Below are positions 45,730 to 57,557 of a DNA stretch of 64,000 bases, one piece after another. The notes beneath the pieces are model-generated. The model saw nothing but the letters and a program-made list of their open reading frames with translations, did no database searches and was not told the DNA's origin. Numbering within the stretch: the first letter of the stretch is position 1; the number at the start of each line of letters is the position of its first letter. A program made the position numbers and the translations under genes. Location: assembly GCA_030704615.1 (NCBI GenBank), contig CM060732.1, forward strand, positions 14,012,001 through 14,076,000, in the 5' to 3' direction. The stretch comes from Takakia lepidozioides (Eukaryota; Streptophyta; Takakiopsida; Takakiales; Takakiaceae).

Positions 45730-48485
45730 TTATACTCATAAGACGTTGTTTGCCGTAGCCTTGTGGCCATTGACCCCGCGCCCAGTTTGAGCGGGAACAA
45801 AGGGACAGAACCTACCTCTGTCAGGGGCTGACGTTGGTAGTAAGACTTACCTCCATATAAAGAATTAATCCGGGTTTTCCAGATATCCTCTAGAAATCCC
45901 TTCACACAAGCATCAATCTGCTGTGTGTGATTTGCCCAAAAACTAGGCCTCAGGAGGGCCTGGGCTTTTGGCTCAGCCTCGAGACTTTCAAAGTTGGTAA
46001 ACAGGGGTACAGGCACAATTCCCTTAATAGATTTGAAGAGAGCGTCTCTTTGGTGAGAGAACCCCGGACAGTGTATCAGAAAATGAATACTGTCTTCAGA
46101 TTGCCCACACAACGGGCAATTGCACTCTCCCTTTCCTCTCTGCTTCTGTTTGCTGTTCAAAGGTAGGCTTCCTGCCCTGAGTTTAAATTCCAGATCTCGT
46201 CGGGAGCTTAAGGACGGAATGCCAAACTCACCCCGAACAGCCACATTGGCTGTTTTGGAGCATGCTGACATACACTCCTTAAGCACCCCCACTTGAATGG
46301 ATTCTAGAGACTTAGCCTGGTTGGAGTTATCAACCCATATAGCAGATCCGTACTCCACGGCAGGTCTAATAATGCGACAACGCATGGTTTTCTTAACCTC
46401 AGAGTTGACCCCTCTGCAGTGGAAAAATTTAGTGAGCCCCAGAGCTTTGCCCTTGCCAGTTTGAATAACTTTCCGGATATGTGCATCCCAATTACAATTG
46501 GAGGAGAACTCAACGCCCAGGTAAGTGTAGGAAGGGAGGACCGGATCTCTTGGCTACCCCACTGCCACTTAAGATCACTTCCTCCCTCTCCTCTGTCGTT
46601 GAATGCTACCACTGCACATTTGCTGACATTAGCCTCTAGCCCCCAAAGATCAAAGTATCTCTTCGCGCAATCAATCAACTCCTGGAGATTGGTTGGAGTC
46701 TCCCCTATGCCTGCGAAGTCATCCGCAAACATAAGGGCTGGTATGGTGGTATCACCCACCCTTAACCCAAATCCCTCACTTTCCACATCCTCGAGGAGTT
46801 GATTGATGAAAACATTGAAGAGCAGAGGGGAGAGAGTACATCCTTGAGCTACACCTTGGTCTATGTCAAAGAAGTTGGACTTCTGTCCGTTAACAGTGAC
46901 ACAGCTTTTGGTGTGAGCATACAAGTTGTGGACAACTCTCCACATCTTTCCCTTGATCCCACAAGACCAGAGGCGGAACCATAGGCCATCTCTCCACACT
47001 GTGTCATAAGCCTTTTTGACATCCAGGAAAAAGACATAAGTGGGTTTCCCTTCTTTTTTCCTTCCCTGGATAATCTGGCTAGAGTGAAGATATGATCCAC
47101 ACAGCCCCTGTTTCGCCGAAAGCCAGCTTGGCCTTCGTGGAAACAACCTCTAGACTCCAGATCAACCTCGAGACGAGTACTTATAACTCTGCAGAATGTC
47201 TTGCCAACAGCATTGAGGAGCGTGATGCCACGGTAGTTCCCCGGTTCTTCTCTGTCACCCTTCTTGTATAGATTGACAATGACCCCCTGTCGCCAGCGAA
47301 AGGGGATCATTTCAGTCTTCCAGATAAGGTTAAAGAGGAGAACTAGGGCCTCTATCATGGGATCGCCACCGTGCTTGATAAGGTCGTTGACAATACCATC
47401 AGGTCCACCAGCTTTATATCCATTTAAATGTTCAATTGCTTCCACAATCTCAGAAGAACTAATGGGAGCATTATAAGCCATTGAAATATACTCCAGTTCA
47501 TCAGGGCTGTTTTGAATCATAGGAACAGTTTTTCCAACTGTGTCCCTCCATTCAGCAGAAGACCCCTCACTGTTAGCTGACAAGGATACTGTAGTGAGTG
47601 TCAGAGGTTTTGACAATGTCAACCGATGAAGTCACCACTGCACCTTTAGTAGTCTTCAGCGCTTGTACTTGCTGACCGTTTTCGGCTTGTACAAACGTTG
47701 AAGGGCCAACCAGAATTTCTTGTCATTACCACCATGGTGGTTTGAGTTTATTTCACTGTATAACTTGTCCCAGTATAATTTCTTCTGAGACCTAACAAGC
47801 TGATTGATATCTTTACGGAGCTGGTAGTACCTCGCCCACAATTCTCTGTTGGTTTCCAAATTGCAGCACTCTTTATAGAGGGCTCGTCTCTCAGCTATCT
47901 TGAGTTTAATCTCATTAGTCCACCAATTAACTGCTCTACCGCAGACAATTAGTTTCTTCCCAATCATCTTGTCAGCCACGGAGGAAACGAAACTCTCCCA
48001 AGAGTCCACTGCTCTTTCGACTTCATTTATTGCGTTAACAGAGCGTGACTGAAGTTCTTGGAGCGATTGGACAAAATGAGGGAGAGCATCTTGCAAGTCC
48101 TGGACGTACTCAGCCTTGACCTCCTCATTGTGGAATTTTTCTATGCGCCACTTCCGAATCGAACGTTTCACAGATCTCTTGGTGGTGGGAAAACACCTTT
48201 TGATCTCAGTCCAAACCAGGAAGTGGTCAGAGGTACCAATATCAGTTCTGTCGATCAACACATTGGCACACTGGGGGAACAAAATTTTGTCCATTATGAT
48301 ATAGTCCACAATGGAACGTTCCCCAGTTTGGGGTTTCTCACGAGTCCACTGCACTTGGTCACCTCTTGTCCTGTTATTCAAGGTCAAAAGCTGAAGCTCT
48401 TCTAGACAGTTAATTAACTGTCTTCCATTAGAATTCAGCACGTCCTCACCAAAAGGTCCAATGATATCGTCCTGGTGGATCCCTT
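45730..48485 (-). mobile_element. LINE, 5'-truncated in the endonuclease, 2.76 kb, frameshifted
   Basis: The minus-strand copy is flanked by the 12-bp direct repeat TTCATAGAGAGA. It begins inside the endonuclease (SNGRQLINCLEELQLLTLNN, SIVDYIIMD, IGTSDHFLVW with the SDH box). Reverse transcriptase follows: LNGYKAGGPDGI, WRQGVIVNLYKKGDREEPGN, FRRNRGCVDHI, FLDVKKAYDTVW, GVAQGCTLSPLLFN and the catalytic FADD near 46720. The tail has IIRPAVEYGSAIWV and a CPLC..H..C knuckle near 46110, and ends QTTSYEY. Frame breaks occur near 47640, 47110 and 46390. No poly(A) or simple-repeat tail is present between the coding end and the target duplication. The insertion lies in an intron of the DeSI-like gene, same strand. 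Confidence 0.9.
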
Positions 48486-48497
48486 TTCATAGAGAGA
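48486..48497. repeat. LINE target site duplication, right copy
   Basis: TTCATAGAGAGA, all 12 bases matching 45718-45729. Confidence 0.75.
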
Positions 48498-48530
48498 GAG
48501 AATAACAGAGGAGTTTAGGAAGACACTCAC

Positions 48531-49117
48531 TAAGGATGGTCCCCATGCAGTTGTTTATCATTTCTTCTGGCAACTGGAGAATGTATTCCGGAACACCAGA
48601 TCCAACCAGGAACTGTGACACCTCATTTGAAAAGTGATTGCAGTTGTGACTTATAAGGTTGTAGGTCTCCTGGGTGTAGCATGGTTGAATATCTTGCAAA
48701 ATCTTCAAGTAGCTCTTTTGGCACCTGGGTGTATCCCAACTGTTCAACCTTTACTGGTGATCCATGAGGGCTCTGGCCTTTGGGTACGTTTTTAATGCCC
48801 CCACCAAAATAGTACTCGCGGCCATAAACTCCCACACCAGTATGCCTGTATGGCATAGAACACAAAAGCAAAAATGCAGTTTACAGAGACAGAGACATTG
48901 CGTGATACTGCTGTTTAAGTTAACCTTAAGAGAGCAGATCAGAAGTTTCCTGCTCCAGAACACATGTGACACAGGCAATCTCAACTGCAGATACTAAGAT
49001 GTTAAGATGTGTACCATATCCCCTCAATCACCCTTCCCAAATAAGTGGTGGAAAGCTTGAGTGCCAGGCCATGGCTTAAATCATAGATGTAAAGGACCAC
49101 TTTCTGTTCTCCTCCAT
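48531..49117 (-). pseudogene. DeSI-type PPPDE peptidase, two exons with frameshifts
   Basis: PPPDE (DeSI) proteins are papain-like isopeptidases; the animal DeSI-1 removes SUMO. Exon a (49117-49015) encodes [17 protein letters not shown] and [10 protein letters not shown]. Exon b (48845-48531) continues in phase: HTGVGVYGREYYFGGG with the catalytic His, GSPVKVEQLGYTQVPKELLE, then, after a frame change near 48698, TYNLISHNCNHFSNEV with the catalytic Cys, and VPEYILQLPEE. It ends at a good donor (A|GTGAGT). Between ATG 49117 and VVLYIYDL one further base must be gained or lost. Both breaks are small indels, so this is either a young pseudogene or a gene with assembly errors. The last exon or exons are not found; a LINE occupies the following intron. 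Confidence 0.8.
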
Positions 49118-51070
49118 AAAACACATACAATCTGAATTAGGTTTCTGGTAACCAAGGGAGCAACAGATGATTCAGTGTCTACCCTCAACTCAATTCAAGC
49201 TACCTAGTCTGATGCAACACTCTGGGACAGTGCCCACAAGACCATAAACATTGCTGTGTGTGGATACTCATTTCTATCTGCTGCTGTGTCTCAGGTACTA
49301 AATTTTATGCTGACATGTTAAAATCATCACAGAGAGGTTGATCGGCAACATCATGTTTGATGCCAATGCCAATGACTAGGATCCTTAGAAGGAAAGAAAG
49401 GCTTGCCAGCAGTGAGCGACAAAAGGATTACTCAATACAACTGGTATAGCTGCTGTCTGCCGTTGGACTATCCAAATCTTTCTATGTCAAAGTGAACAGC
49501 CCTAGAAAGTTCCTCTCGCCAATCAATGCTGTCTGCTGTCACATTCACTGCTATATTTTCAGCTTCGCAAGCAATCCATATTAGTTCTCATGTTGGAAAC
49601 CAGCAGTAAGGAATTCTGTGAGTGTATGTATGAGGGGGGGGGGGGGGGGAGATTGGGGGAGAGGGAGGAAAAAAGACAAAGGAGAGTTTTTTTGTAAAGA
49701 ATTTGTAAAAATCATACCACCGATTGTCTGGAGAAGCATGACCCACAGCCCTGAGAAAAACATTTACCCTTCACAGAGGGAGATTTCCTGAAGATTAGAG
49801 CCAATGTACCCAATGTCAAGAACTAAACAACGAATCAGGAGACCCTTAGTCAACCATGGGAACCAAACTAGAAAATACACAGCGGACTGAATACAGCCTG
49901 TTTTGGCCTCTGCCTTTGCATGTCATAAAGGTTACTTTCTCCCTCCCTCCCCCCATGACTACAAGTCTATGTCTCGCCAAATTACTTCACACCAAACAAT
50001 TCATTACTGGGCACATAGATCTCTCTCCATTTTGTGAAGGGTGGCCTAAAAGGGAAGATATGAACCTGTCGAATGGAACCCTGATCCCTACAACAGTCCA
50101 TGCAAAGGGCTTGCATATAACAGCATTCTGTTTAGGTAGGAGCAAAGATCCACACACTCAGTAGACAGCCCCTTGTCTTGGGATAAGAAAAGAGTAAGAC
50201 CATATGTTTTTCTCCTTCTCCGTCTCTACGACCCGGAAGACAAACAGAGAACAGAGTTAAGTGTCTACCGCAGAACTAAAATTTACATGTGGGGCATGAG
50301 CGTTTTGCTTCCTTGTTCAGAACATATTAGGGTACATTGTGTAAAGAATTGAAGGATCCAACTGCTTTCTTACGCACATGAGAGACCCGCTTCAATTTGA
50401 GAGTGAGAAAGGCTCTTGCGAGTCGCAGCGGTATAGCCATCAGGGGGGGCCAACGGTGGTTGCTAATCCCATTTACCAACTCCTGAGTGATTCTGGGACA
50501 CATTATTAACAAGCATTGGCCCACATGACAACAAAAGACTGTAACTTGATACTGGGACATAATTTGGTTTCTTACGCTGGAAAATTCATATGGCGCACGG
50601 TGGTTATGTTCCAAGAGAAAAACCTCAACACCCACAATGAGATTTGGGGTCGATGCCTACTGTTGTGCGTTGTTACTTATCGAATTGGCTAGCCTTGTGC
50701 GAAAGCCATATAGAACGCAACCTGCTTCCTCACCTCAGAAAACTTGTTGCTGCAAATGTATGTGGAATTAAGACCAGCAGTGAAAGCTTGAAACGACCCA
50801 GATCGCATTGTATTTGGAGAAAAATTAAAAAAAATCCATGAATTCAACTGTATTTGATGTAGGAATGCAAGGAGGTGTCTTCATCGAAGATTCACTGGCC
50901 GCTCCAAATTGCGAGAATTGCAAAACACGCGATGAGAGAGAGCACCCGTTCCGGTCCCAATGGATGAATCAATAGATGAATGAATACCCTCGACAGTTCA
51001 TCCATTAGGGCCTCCGTTCACATCCAGGCTCTCATTTTGCATCGTATCCTTCCGTACAATGGGCACTATA
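49118..51070. other. No gene seen
   Basis: The stretch upstream of the DeSI-like gene contains a G run at 49636-49649. None of the short frames is recognisable, and no upstream exon of the DeSI-like gene was identified. The gene's promoter would lie at the start of this stretch. Confidence 0.4.
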
Positions 51071-51074
51071 TCCC

Positions 51075-51240
51075 AGACAAACGGGATAGTGTCGGGGCAG
51101 CCCCGCCTGCCACCTGCCCGCTGCGCCACGTCCTCTACGCCACGCTGGCGCACAAGCCCTCCTGCGGGACCGCCCTGCTACCCGCCCCTCTGCGCCACGC
51201 GGGCGCACAAGCTACGGGCACTCCTTGCCACGACACTATC
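51075..51240 (+). repeat. GC-rich imperfect tandem repeat
   Basis: CTGCGCCACG, GCTGGCGCACAAG and GCGGGCGCACAAGC recur with a spacing of about 75 bases. It is strikingly GC-rich beside AT-rich DNA on the right. No protein is recognised. Confidence 0.5.
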
Positions 51241-51820
51241 ACCTATGCTGCGGGACCCGCTGCCGCATACACTACCTCACAAATATATGGCTCTGAGGCC
51301 AACTTATAGAAGATATATGCTATTGCCAAATAGTGACTATCTTACAAGTGTCTATTTTTCTGGTTTTATATGTGCATATTAATATCTTTGATACATGGAA
51401 GTATATAGAAAACCTAATTATAGTGTGTGTGTGTGTTTTTCTTTTTTCTTGGGGAAGGGGATGATATCCTGAAATATAACGAGAAATTACATTTTTTTTT
51501 AAAAAGGATAGATTGTACTAAATCTATCTTAAAATAGATATATGAGTGATATAATTACTATTTAAAATGAACTTGATATACATGAGTAATTCTATATATG
51601 AGTAATATTTTTATATATTGTTCAACAAGTTTTGTTTTGTTTCTAAACAACTATGAAAGAGAGACATTATGTTTTGACATATAGGATTGTTTACATGTTC
51701 ATTAGATATTGACGCAACATGTGCCACTAGTAGATAAAAATTGATGACCATACGTAACACATGTACTCTTGCACATTTTAACAATAGTATATATAGCTCA
51801 CACTTAAGATGTATATTTTA
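51241..51820. other. AT-rich sequence, no gene seen
   Basis: AT-rich sequence with a GT microsatellite at about 51424-51436. Nothing is recognised. Confidence 0.45.
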
Positions 51821-51829
51821 CATCCCACT

Positions 51830-52285
51830 AAAATTAGGCCATACACTTTTGAAAATGTATAAAATATCAACATCAAATGTAATACAAGCCTAGTCAAATG
51901 ACCCAGTTTTCATCACTTTTGCATATGGGTATGGCTACATGTATGCAAAATTGTCATACATTTTAAACCCTAAACCCTTATACATATGTTGTGTAACGTA
52001 GCACAAGCCCACTTAAATGACATTTCTAAATCCATTTTTGCACAATTTTATATATGTGTAGGGTGAGATATATGAGAATGTGATATACACTTTTGTGAAT
52101 ATGTATGAAATATCAACATCTAATGTAACACTAGGCCCCCTTAAATGACACCCTTAAACCCATTTTTGCACATTTTTCCATGTGTGTATCGCTCATTATA
52201 TGAAAATATGTCATTCAAATTGTTAATATATCTGAAATATTAACATTGAATGTATTACTAATCCTCACTTAAATGATGGCATTCC
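51830..52285 (+). repeat. Degenerate tandem repeat, about 120-bp period
   Basis: AAATATCAACATCWAATGTAA, then ACTTAAATGACA, then CCATTTTTGCACA recur in order near 51870, 52000, 52110 and 52235. It is an AT-rich satellite-like block that ends at the TNP2 fragment. Confidence 0.65.
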
Positions 52286-52289
52286 TAAA

Positions 52290-53240
52290 ACCACGTCTCC
52301 GTGAGGGTTTGGATGAAAGCGTCCAAGGGCGGATTCTTCACCTCACATGTGGCACGAGCAAGCCTTCACGTGCACATTTTGTCCCCTGGCCCGATTGCAG
52401 TACATGGGACGTTGACGCCCGAGGTCCGTGAGACAATCTACAGATTGGGAGGCTTGTTCCGGTGGATTTGCTCCAAAGAGTTGGAGGAAGCGGATTTTCC
52501 ACGCATGAAGAAGGAGGCGGCGGAGGTAATGTGTATGTTGGAGATGAACCTTCATCCCTCTTTCTTTGACATCCATGTGCACTTGGTAGTGCACTTAGTG
52601 GAAGAGGCTTTGATCGTCGGCCCCGTTTATTCCTGAGCGTTACATGAAGACTTTGAAAGCATTTGTAAGACAAATGGCGCACCCGAAGAGTACGCCGCAG
52701 AGTGCATGCGGAGGGGTAATACATTTCAAGAACTATTTTCTAATTGCATTTGAAGTACATGGTAAGGGTGGATGATAAGCCCCTCGGATGTGGAAGCAGA
52801 GGAGGATGCACGAACCAATACATCGTGTTGCCCAAAAATCGAAGAGGGTAAAATTGTCGACCTTGGTTATTGGGCAAGCGCATGATTCATGCTGAAGAAC
52901 ACCCCATCCATACATGAGTGGAGGCAAGATACAATAACCTTGTTCAACACCAGAGGAGGGATGCTTGCATGGAGGCGGAACCATCCAAGGCCGGTTACTA
53001 GACGCCGTCGACGAGGAGCGGGCGCCGGAATGTTCTTCACAAGATTTGCCCGTGGAATTGCAGCCTTTAAGGTTCATTCCAACAGTGGCTCAAGACTCAA
53101 TTTATACGTCGTTTCTCAAGGGTGGGTGTTTCAGATATGGTGCAAGACCTTGCAAAGGGCTCATCTCAATTCGTGACCTCATACACACGGCGTTTTTGGA
53201 TCACGGTTGTCATTTCCGCATTCGTGCTCTGACATGAAGC
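52290..53240 (+). pseudogene. Decayed TNP2-type CACTA transposase fragment (DUF4218)
   Basis: The frame 52301-52636 contains GTLTPEVRETIYRLGGLFRW, EEADFPRMKKEAAEVM and CMLEMNLHPSFFDIHVHLVV, followed by HLVEEALIVGPVYS. That is the DUF4218 part of TNP2 transposases and parallels 25510-25720 in the CACTA element here, though clearly diverged. After a frame change it continues RYMKTLKAFVRQMAHP and, further on, FMLKNTPSIHEW. Upstream catalytic parts and terminal repeats are not found. This is an old fragment of a different CACTA family member. Confidence 0.75.
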
Positions 53241-53485
53241 GCAAACAACGTTTGATTTTGGCTGTGTGCCACATATTGGCAAGACTCCGTGTGGGGTAAG
53301 GGAGATACACGACCTGCTATGAGCAAACTTGAGTCATTGGAGAGCTTGAGAGCATACTCCAACTTCAGTATACAAGTACCGGACTCTTCTCTTCAAGGGA
53401 AGGTAAGTTCCAGCCACACTTGTGGGGCCCGCCACAACATAGTGCGAGATGATTGTGGGTTTCATGCACGTCAATGCAGATAGGC
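53241..53485. other. No gene seen
   Basis: Short sequence between the TNP2 fragment and the minus-strand LINE; nothing recognisable. Confidence 0.4.
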
Positions 53486-55111
53486 TCAACCCTCGGAAAT
53501 GGGGAGGTTAAAGTTAGTGTGTAAAGCGGAGATACGCGCTGTGTGTATCCCTCCCCTGGTACCGGCAGTAATGACGATCAAGGGGCCTGTGGACCCATCC
53601 TTCGGCGGCGGAAGGCCAGGATGAGCGGGGCGTATTTTTTTTCTTTTCTCAAGCGTGGATGAGCTAAGGAACCGTTCATTGCAGTATGTAAACTCAATAA
53701 AATGTATTGTAAGGTGGGGGGAGGGGGCGTCCGGGGGTGGGGTGTTGAGGGGGAGCCCTTGCACAAGCAAGATGTCAGGGCAGAGCCTGGCTGGGCATTT
53801 ACAAGGTGAGGGTCGTCGGCATGTGCATGGTAGAAGCCAGGAGGGGACTGTGGGATCCGAGAGCCTGCCTTGGTATGTGCCTGCATTAATCAATGAGAAC
53901 CAGCGAGTTTCAGGTCTACGTAGGAGGAGTTTATGAATGTGCCATACGACATGGTTATGCCGGGTGACATGGAGGCCGTGGATGATGGGGTGAGGGCATT
54001 GACTGAGGAGGGTGCGGCCGTGTGCGATCAAACTTTGACAAGGTGAACTAGTTGCTTTAGAGATATAGCAAGATGCACGATTGCGGAGATGAGATTCCAA
54101 TCCGGGTGGTAAGTGAAGGAGGGTCGAGATAGGTGGTTGCGAATGAGAAAGATGGAGGTAAGACTGTCAGTGAAGATGTAGTTGGGGGGGGCGAGTTGGG
54201 TGAGGGCATCATGAATGGCCCTAAGCTCGGCCCGCAGTATGGTGTCTGGGCCAGGGAGCCGCATGGCACACCTTGGCATGGGTCGGCATGATAGATGTCG
54301 TAGCTGGCACTAGAACCCATAAGGGAACCGTCAGTATAATGTGAGTTAGCTAGTGGGTATCCATGAGTTAGAGGAGACTCGGATACTGGGGGGTTGGTGG
54401 GGGTTATCACAGGAAGTGGGGCGAGGGGGCGGGGAGGCCGCCTTAGACTAGGATGTGCATGGGACGATCCCACGGGGTGAGATGGTAGTGGTGGGTTGGG
54501 GAGGAGGACATGGGGAAATGGTAGCCTGCATGCTATATGTGTCTGTTAGAAGGCGTGAGAGGTGGTTAGAGAAGTCGGTAGGTATGGTTAAGTAGTTGCG
54601 GGGGCTGTGGATAATATATATAAGGGTCAGGGTAGGTTCCCGATGTTTTAGGTATTTGGGGAAGGGTGGGGTACTGTGGTACTGGGTCTGGTTAGGGTCA
54701 TTGGCAGCTAAGGGAGTGATTTCAGGGGGGAGCTGGAGGAGAGGGTGCGCGGAAGATGGCAACTGCTGATTAGTTAAGATGAGGATGGTGGCGGCTATTG
54801 GAGAGGACTGGGTGGCAAGGCACGCCCATTGGAGAGCGTCATGCATAAATTCCCCTGGGGGGGTTGCGTCAGGCCATGACCAGACCATTTATGATGTGTG
54901 AAGGGGCCGGAGGCACCAAATAGTCTCGGGGGTGTGGGCTTGAGTCTGAAGAGAGCTCCATTAGGCAAGTGAGGGGGCTGGAGAAGTATGAGTGTGTAAT
55001 TTGGAAAGAGGTTATAATAAAGGAAAGTAGATCAGTTGGGAGGGTAACATGGGCGTAAGCTTGTGTTAGTTTAAGCGGGGTGCGGGGTTTTTTCGGGGGG
55101 GTATCTTTCAA
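53486..55111 (-). pseudogene. LINE 3' part: unassigned module, RNase H and C-terminal tail
   Basis: On the minus strand: first LTQAYAHVTLPTDLLSF, THSYFSSPLTC and, in a shifted frame, FGASGPFTHHKWSG; then MHDALQWACLATQSSPIAA and TILILTNQQLP. This module has no family name that I can give. RNase H follows (54380-54030): SHYTDGSLMGSSASYDIYH, PDTILRAELRAIHDALTQL, FTDSLTSIFLIRNHL. The tail (54100-53490) has LLSQCPHPIIHGLHVTRHN, PARLCPDILLVQGLPLN, FIEFTYCNERF and LIVITAGTRGGIHTA, closely matching the LINE at 34642-36500. Several frame changes; reverse transcriptase and endonuclease are absent. Confidence 0.75.
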
Positions 55112-55584
55112 GTATCGTTCGACAAGCTAGTGGAGTTCTGTAGCGAAGTCTTTCTTAGGAGGTAATAGATGGCTGGGTGGTGGGTCAGAAAGAGAGAATC
55201 TATGCCATAGCCAGTCTTGATTTTCTTGTGTTTGGATCCCCTCCACACTTGCATGCTTGACTGTGCGCCATGTTAGCTTTGTGTAGGCGCTTGTTTTCAT
55301 AGGAGGTTGGTCCGGATTTGATCACCGGTCAATCCTAGAGCGTGCTGTCGGTGGTGAGGCTGGGGTGATGACCAGTCAGACCATCATTGTTTCTCTTATG
55401 GCAAGGCTGGGTTGATGACCAGCAGACCATAGGAGTGCTTGCGGTGGATGCAGGTTGCAGGTTTATGTTACGAACCTAGTAGTCTAAGCCATAAGCCGCA
55501 ACAGGTTCTCTACCCGGTTACCTTGTAGAAAGGGGATTAGAGACAAGTTTACAACAGGTGTGGTTGTGAGTTTTCATCACGGAG
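55112..55584. other. Region upstream of the methyltransferase retrotransposon, no LTR seen
   Basis: GATGACCAG(T)CAGACCAT occurs twice, near 55367 and 55415. I found no primer-binding site and no LTR ends, so the 5' end of the following element is undefined. Confidence 0.4.
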
Positions 55585-56850
55585 GTGCCACCAGTTGCTG
55601 ATGAGAGTGCTGGTACGAGCACCAGCGATACTAGTGGGTATACAAGACGAGGTGTGCGGTTTAGGCCACATTCACCTTCAGTGTCTTCTGAGGAAGGTTC
55701 AGACTCAGAGTTAGGAGGATTCTCGCCGAGGGTGCAAGCCATTTCTGTGTCATTGTTTGTGGATCGATGGAAGAAATGTATGGAGCTACCAAGGGGCCAC
55801 GTCGGCTCTGGAGCTGTGGGCACCATCGAGCTTGATGATTTCATACAGGAGTTTGATAGTTGGTGTGATTTGCAGCAGATGTGCAATCCACAACTGTTGA
55901 CGTCTTTTATGGCATGGAAGGGGCTGTTTCAACACTTTGAGGGGCCGCCCATGGATGACTACCATGAGTTTAGGCGGGGACATGAGGTGGAGATTGAGGA
56001 ATGACGGGTGTATTGGTCACCTGACTATGTTTCCACTAGAGGCACAAGGGCAGTAGTGACACCGGCAGCTTCTGCAAGCAGCAGTGGGATGTCAAGTGGA
56101 ACAGGAGCTGGGAGGTCCACCCAAGCTCCTGCTGCAGCACCAACACCCATGCCTGCCTTTAACCCTTGTGGGGTTCTTCGAGGAGTTAAGGAGAAACTAC
56201 CAGGGGATAATGACGGAGAAATTGCGGAACTTGCAAGAGTTCCAACGAAAGCCTATTGAGAGTTTGAGGGAAAATTACACGCGCATGAGGCGATTGATAA
56301 ATGTAACCCAAGGGGTTATGGAAGCTCAAGCAGTCCAATTCTGGTATGGGATATTGGACAAGGAGCTGAGGAGAAGGGTGCGGGATGTAACTCTCCTACA
56401 AGTGGCCCAACCCACCTTAGCAAACGTGTTTTTGCTGGCAGAGCGGATAGAGCTCAATATGGTGGAGGAACGAGTGGTCATGGTGGGGTTCAGTAAGGAG
56501 ACACAATGAAGTGGGGCTCCTAGCCAACAACAACCACTACCCCAACGTGCTCAAGACAACAAAGGGGCTCAGACGAAGCCCTGGGAAGGACAGAGAGGAT
56601 CTCAATTGCAGAGGTCACTTCCTTTATTCTCAGACCAACAACAGTCGGGAGTGACATGTTGGGATTGTGGAGGACCCATGTTAAGAGATATTGCCCAGAG
56701 AGAGGCAAAGGGCCGGCACATGCACAGCCTACACAACCACAGTGTAGGCATTGTGGCAAGTATGGGCATGAAGAGACCCATTGTTATGACTTGCATCCTG
56801 AGCTACGGCCAGGCCAGTTCCAAGGAAACAATGGTGGCCAAGGATGAGGT
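55585..56850 (+). pseudogene. gag of the methyltransferase retrotransposon
   Basis: The first part (55585-56004) has an acidic, serine-rich N-terminus and VDRWKKCMELPRGHV. After a stop at 56002 and a frame change the capsid-like part continues (56170-56509): FQRKPIESLRENYTRMRRL, AQAVQFWYGILDKELRRRV, QPTLANVFLLAERIE. Two CCHC knuckles follow. The first, CWDC near 56658, is broken by a frame change before HVKRYC. The second is intact, CRHCGKYGHEETHC at 56743-56784. The protein packages element RNA. The original start codon is not clear. Confidence 0.7.
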
Positions 56851-57557
56851 AATGTATTCCAGAGAGGTAGAGGAGGCAGAGGTCGTGGTGGAGGTCGTAA
56901 CCAAAACCAAGGAGCACAGGGTCAGGGTCAAGGTCATGACCAAGGCATGGTGGATAGGCTTGCCCAGCTAGAGCAACGTCTTGCTACCATGGCCACTACT
57001 CATGTTGCGCCAGCTCCAAGGCGTGAGGTTCAAGCCCCACCTGCACAACCTCCTATGCCTAGGGAAGACCAGATTGGTATGGGCTTCATGTGTGGAGCCG
57101 CACTTGCAGGACCATTGCATGTGGACTCTGTAGCTGCTGTCACTCAAGAAGCAACGCGTGCTCCTGAGCCAAGAGGAGCGGATGTGGATTTTGATCCACA
57201 AAGAGGGGAAGCAAGTCGGCAGACAAGGCTTCCATAGTCTTTCACATTTGGCTGAGACAGTGCCAACTATGCCATCGATGGCACCCGCTCGCCCAAGTGT
57301 GTCAGAGGTAGAGCCACGAGTGCCATTGGGGAGATTTGATATGGCCTCGGGAAATGCCAATGGGTGGTACTGCAAAGCAAGGTGCGCCAGTACATTGTTG
57401 GGGCGGCTACGACAATTTTCCAAGCTCCATTGTTTTCTGCCACGACAATTGCAATGCCGGAGATGCGGATAGCTGTAGTGTTTATACTGGCAGCTGCACT
57501 CTGTGAGAGTGGTGATGCATCGGCATATCTGCGGGGATAGCGGATCAGGTGTAGTGC

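Noticed and set aside
55250-55560. 5' LTR or primer-binding site of the methyltransferase retrotransposon
   Set aside because: No TGGTATCAGAGC-type site or paired LTR ends were found; the short GATGACCAG repeat alone is not enough.
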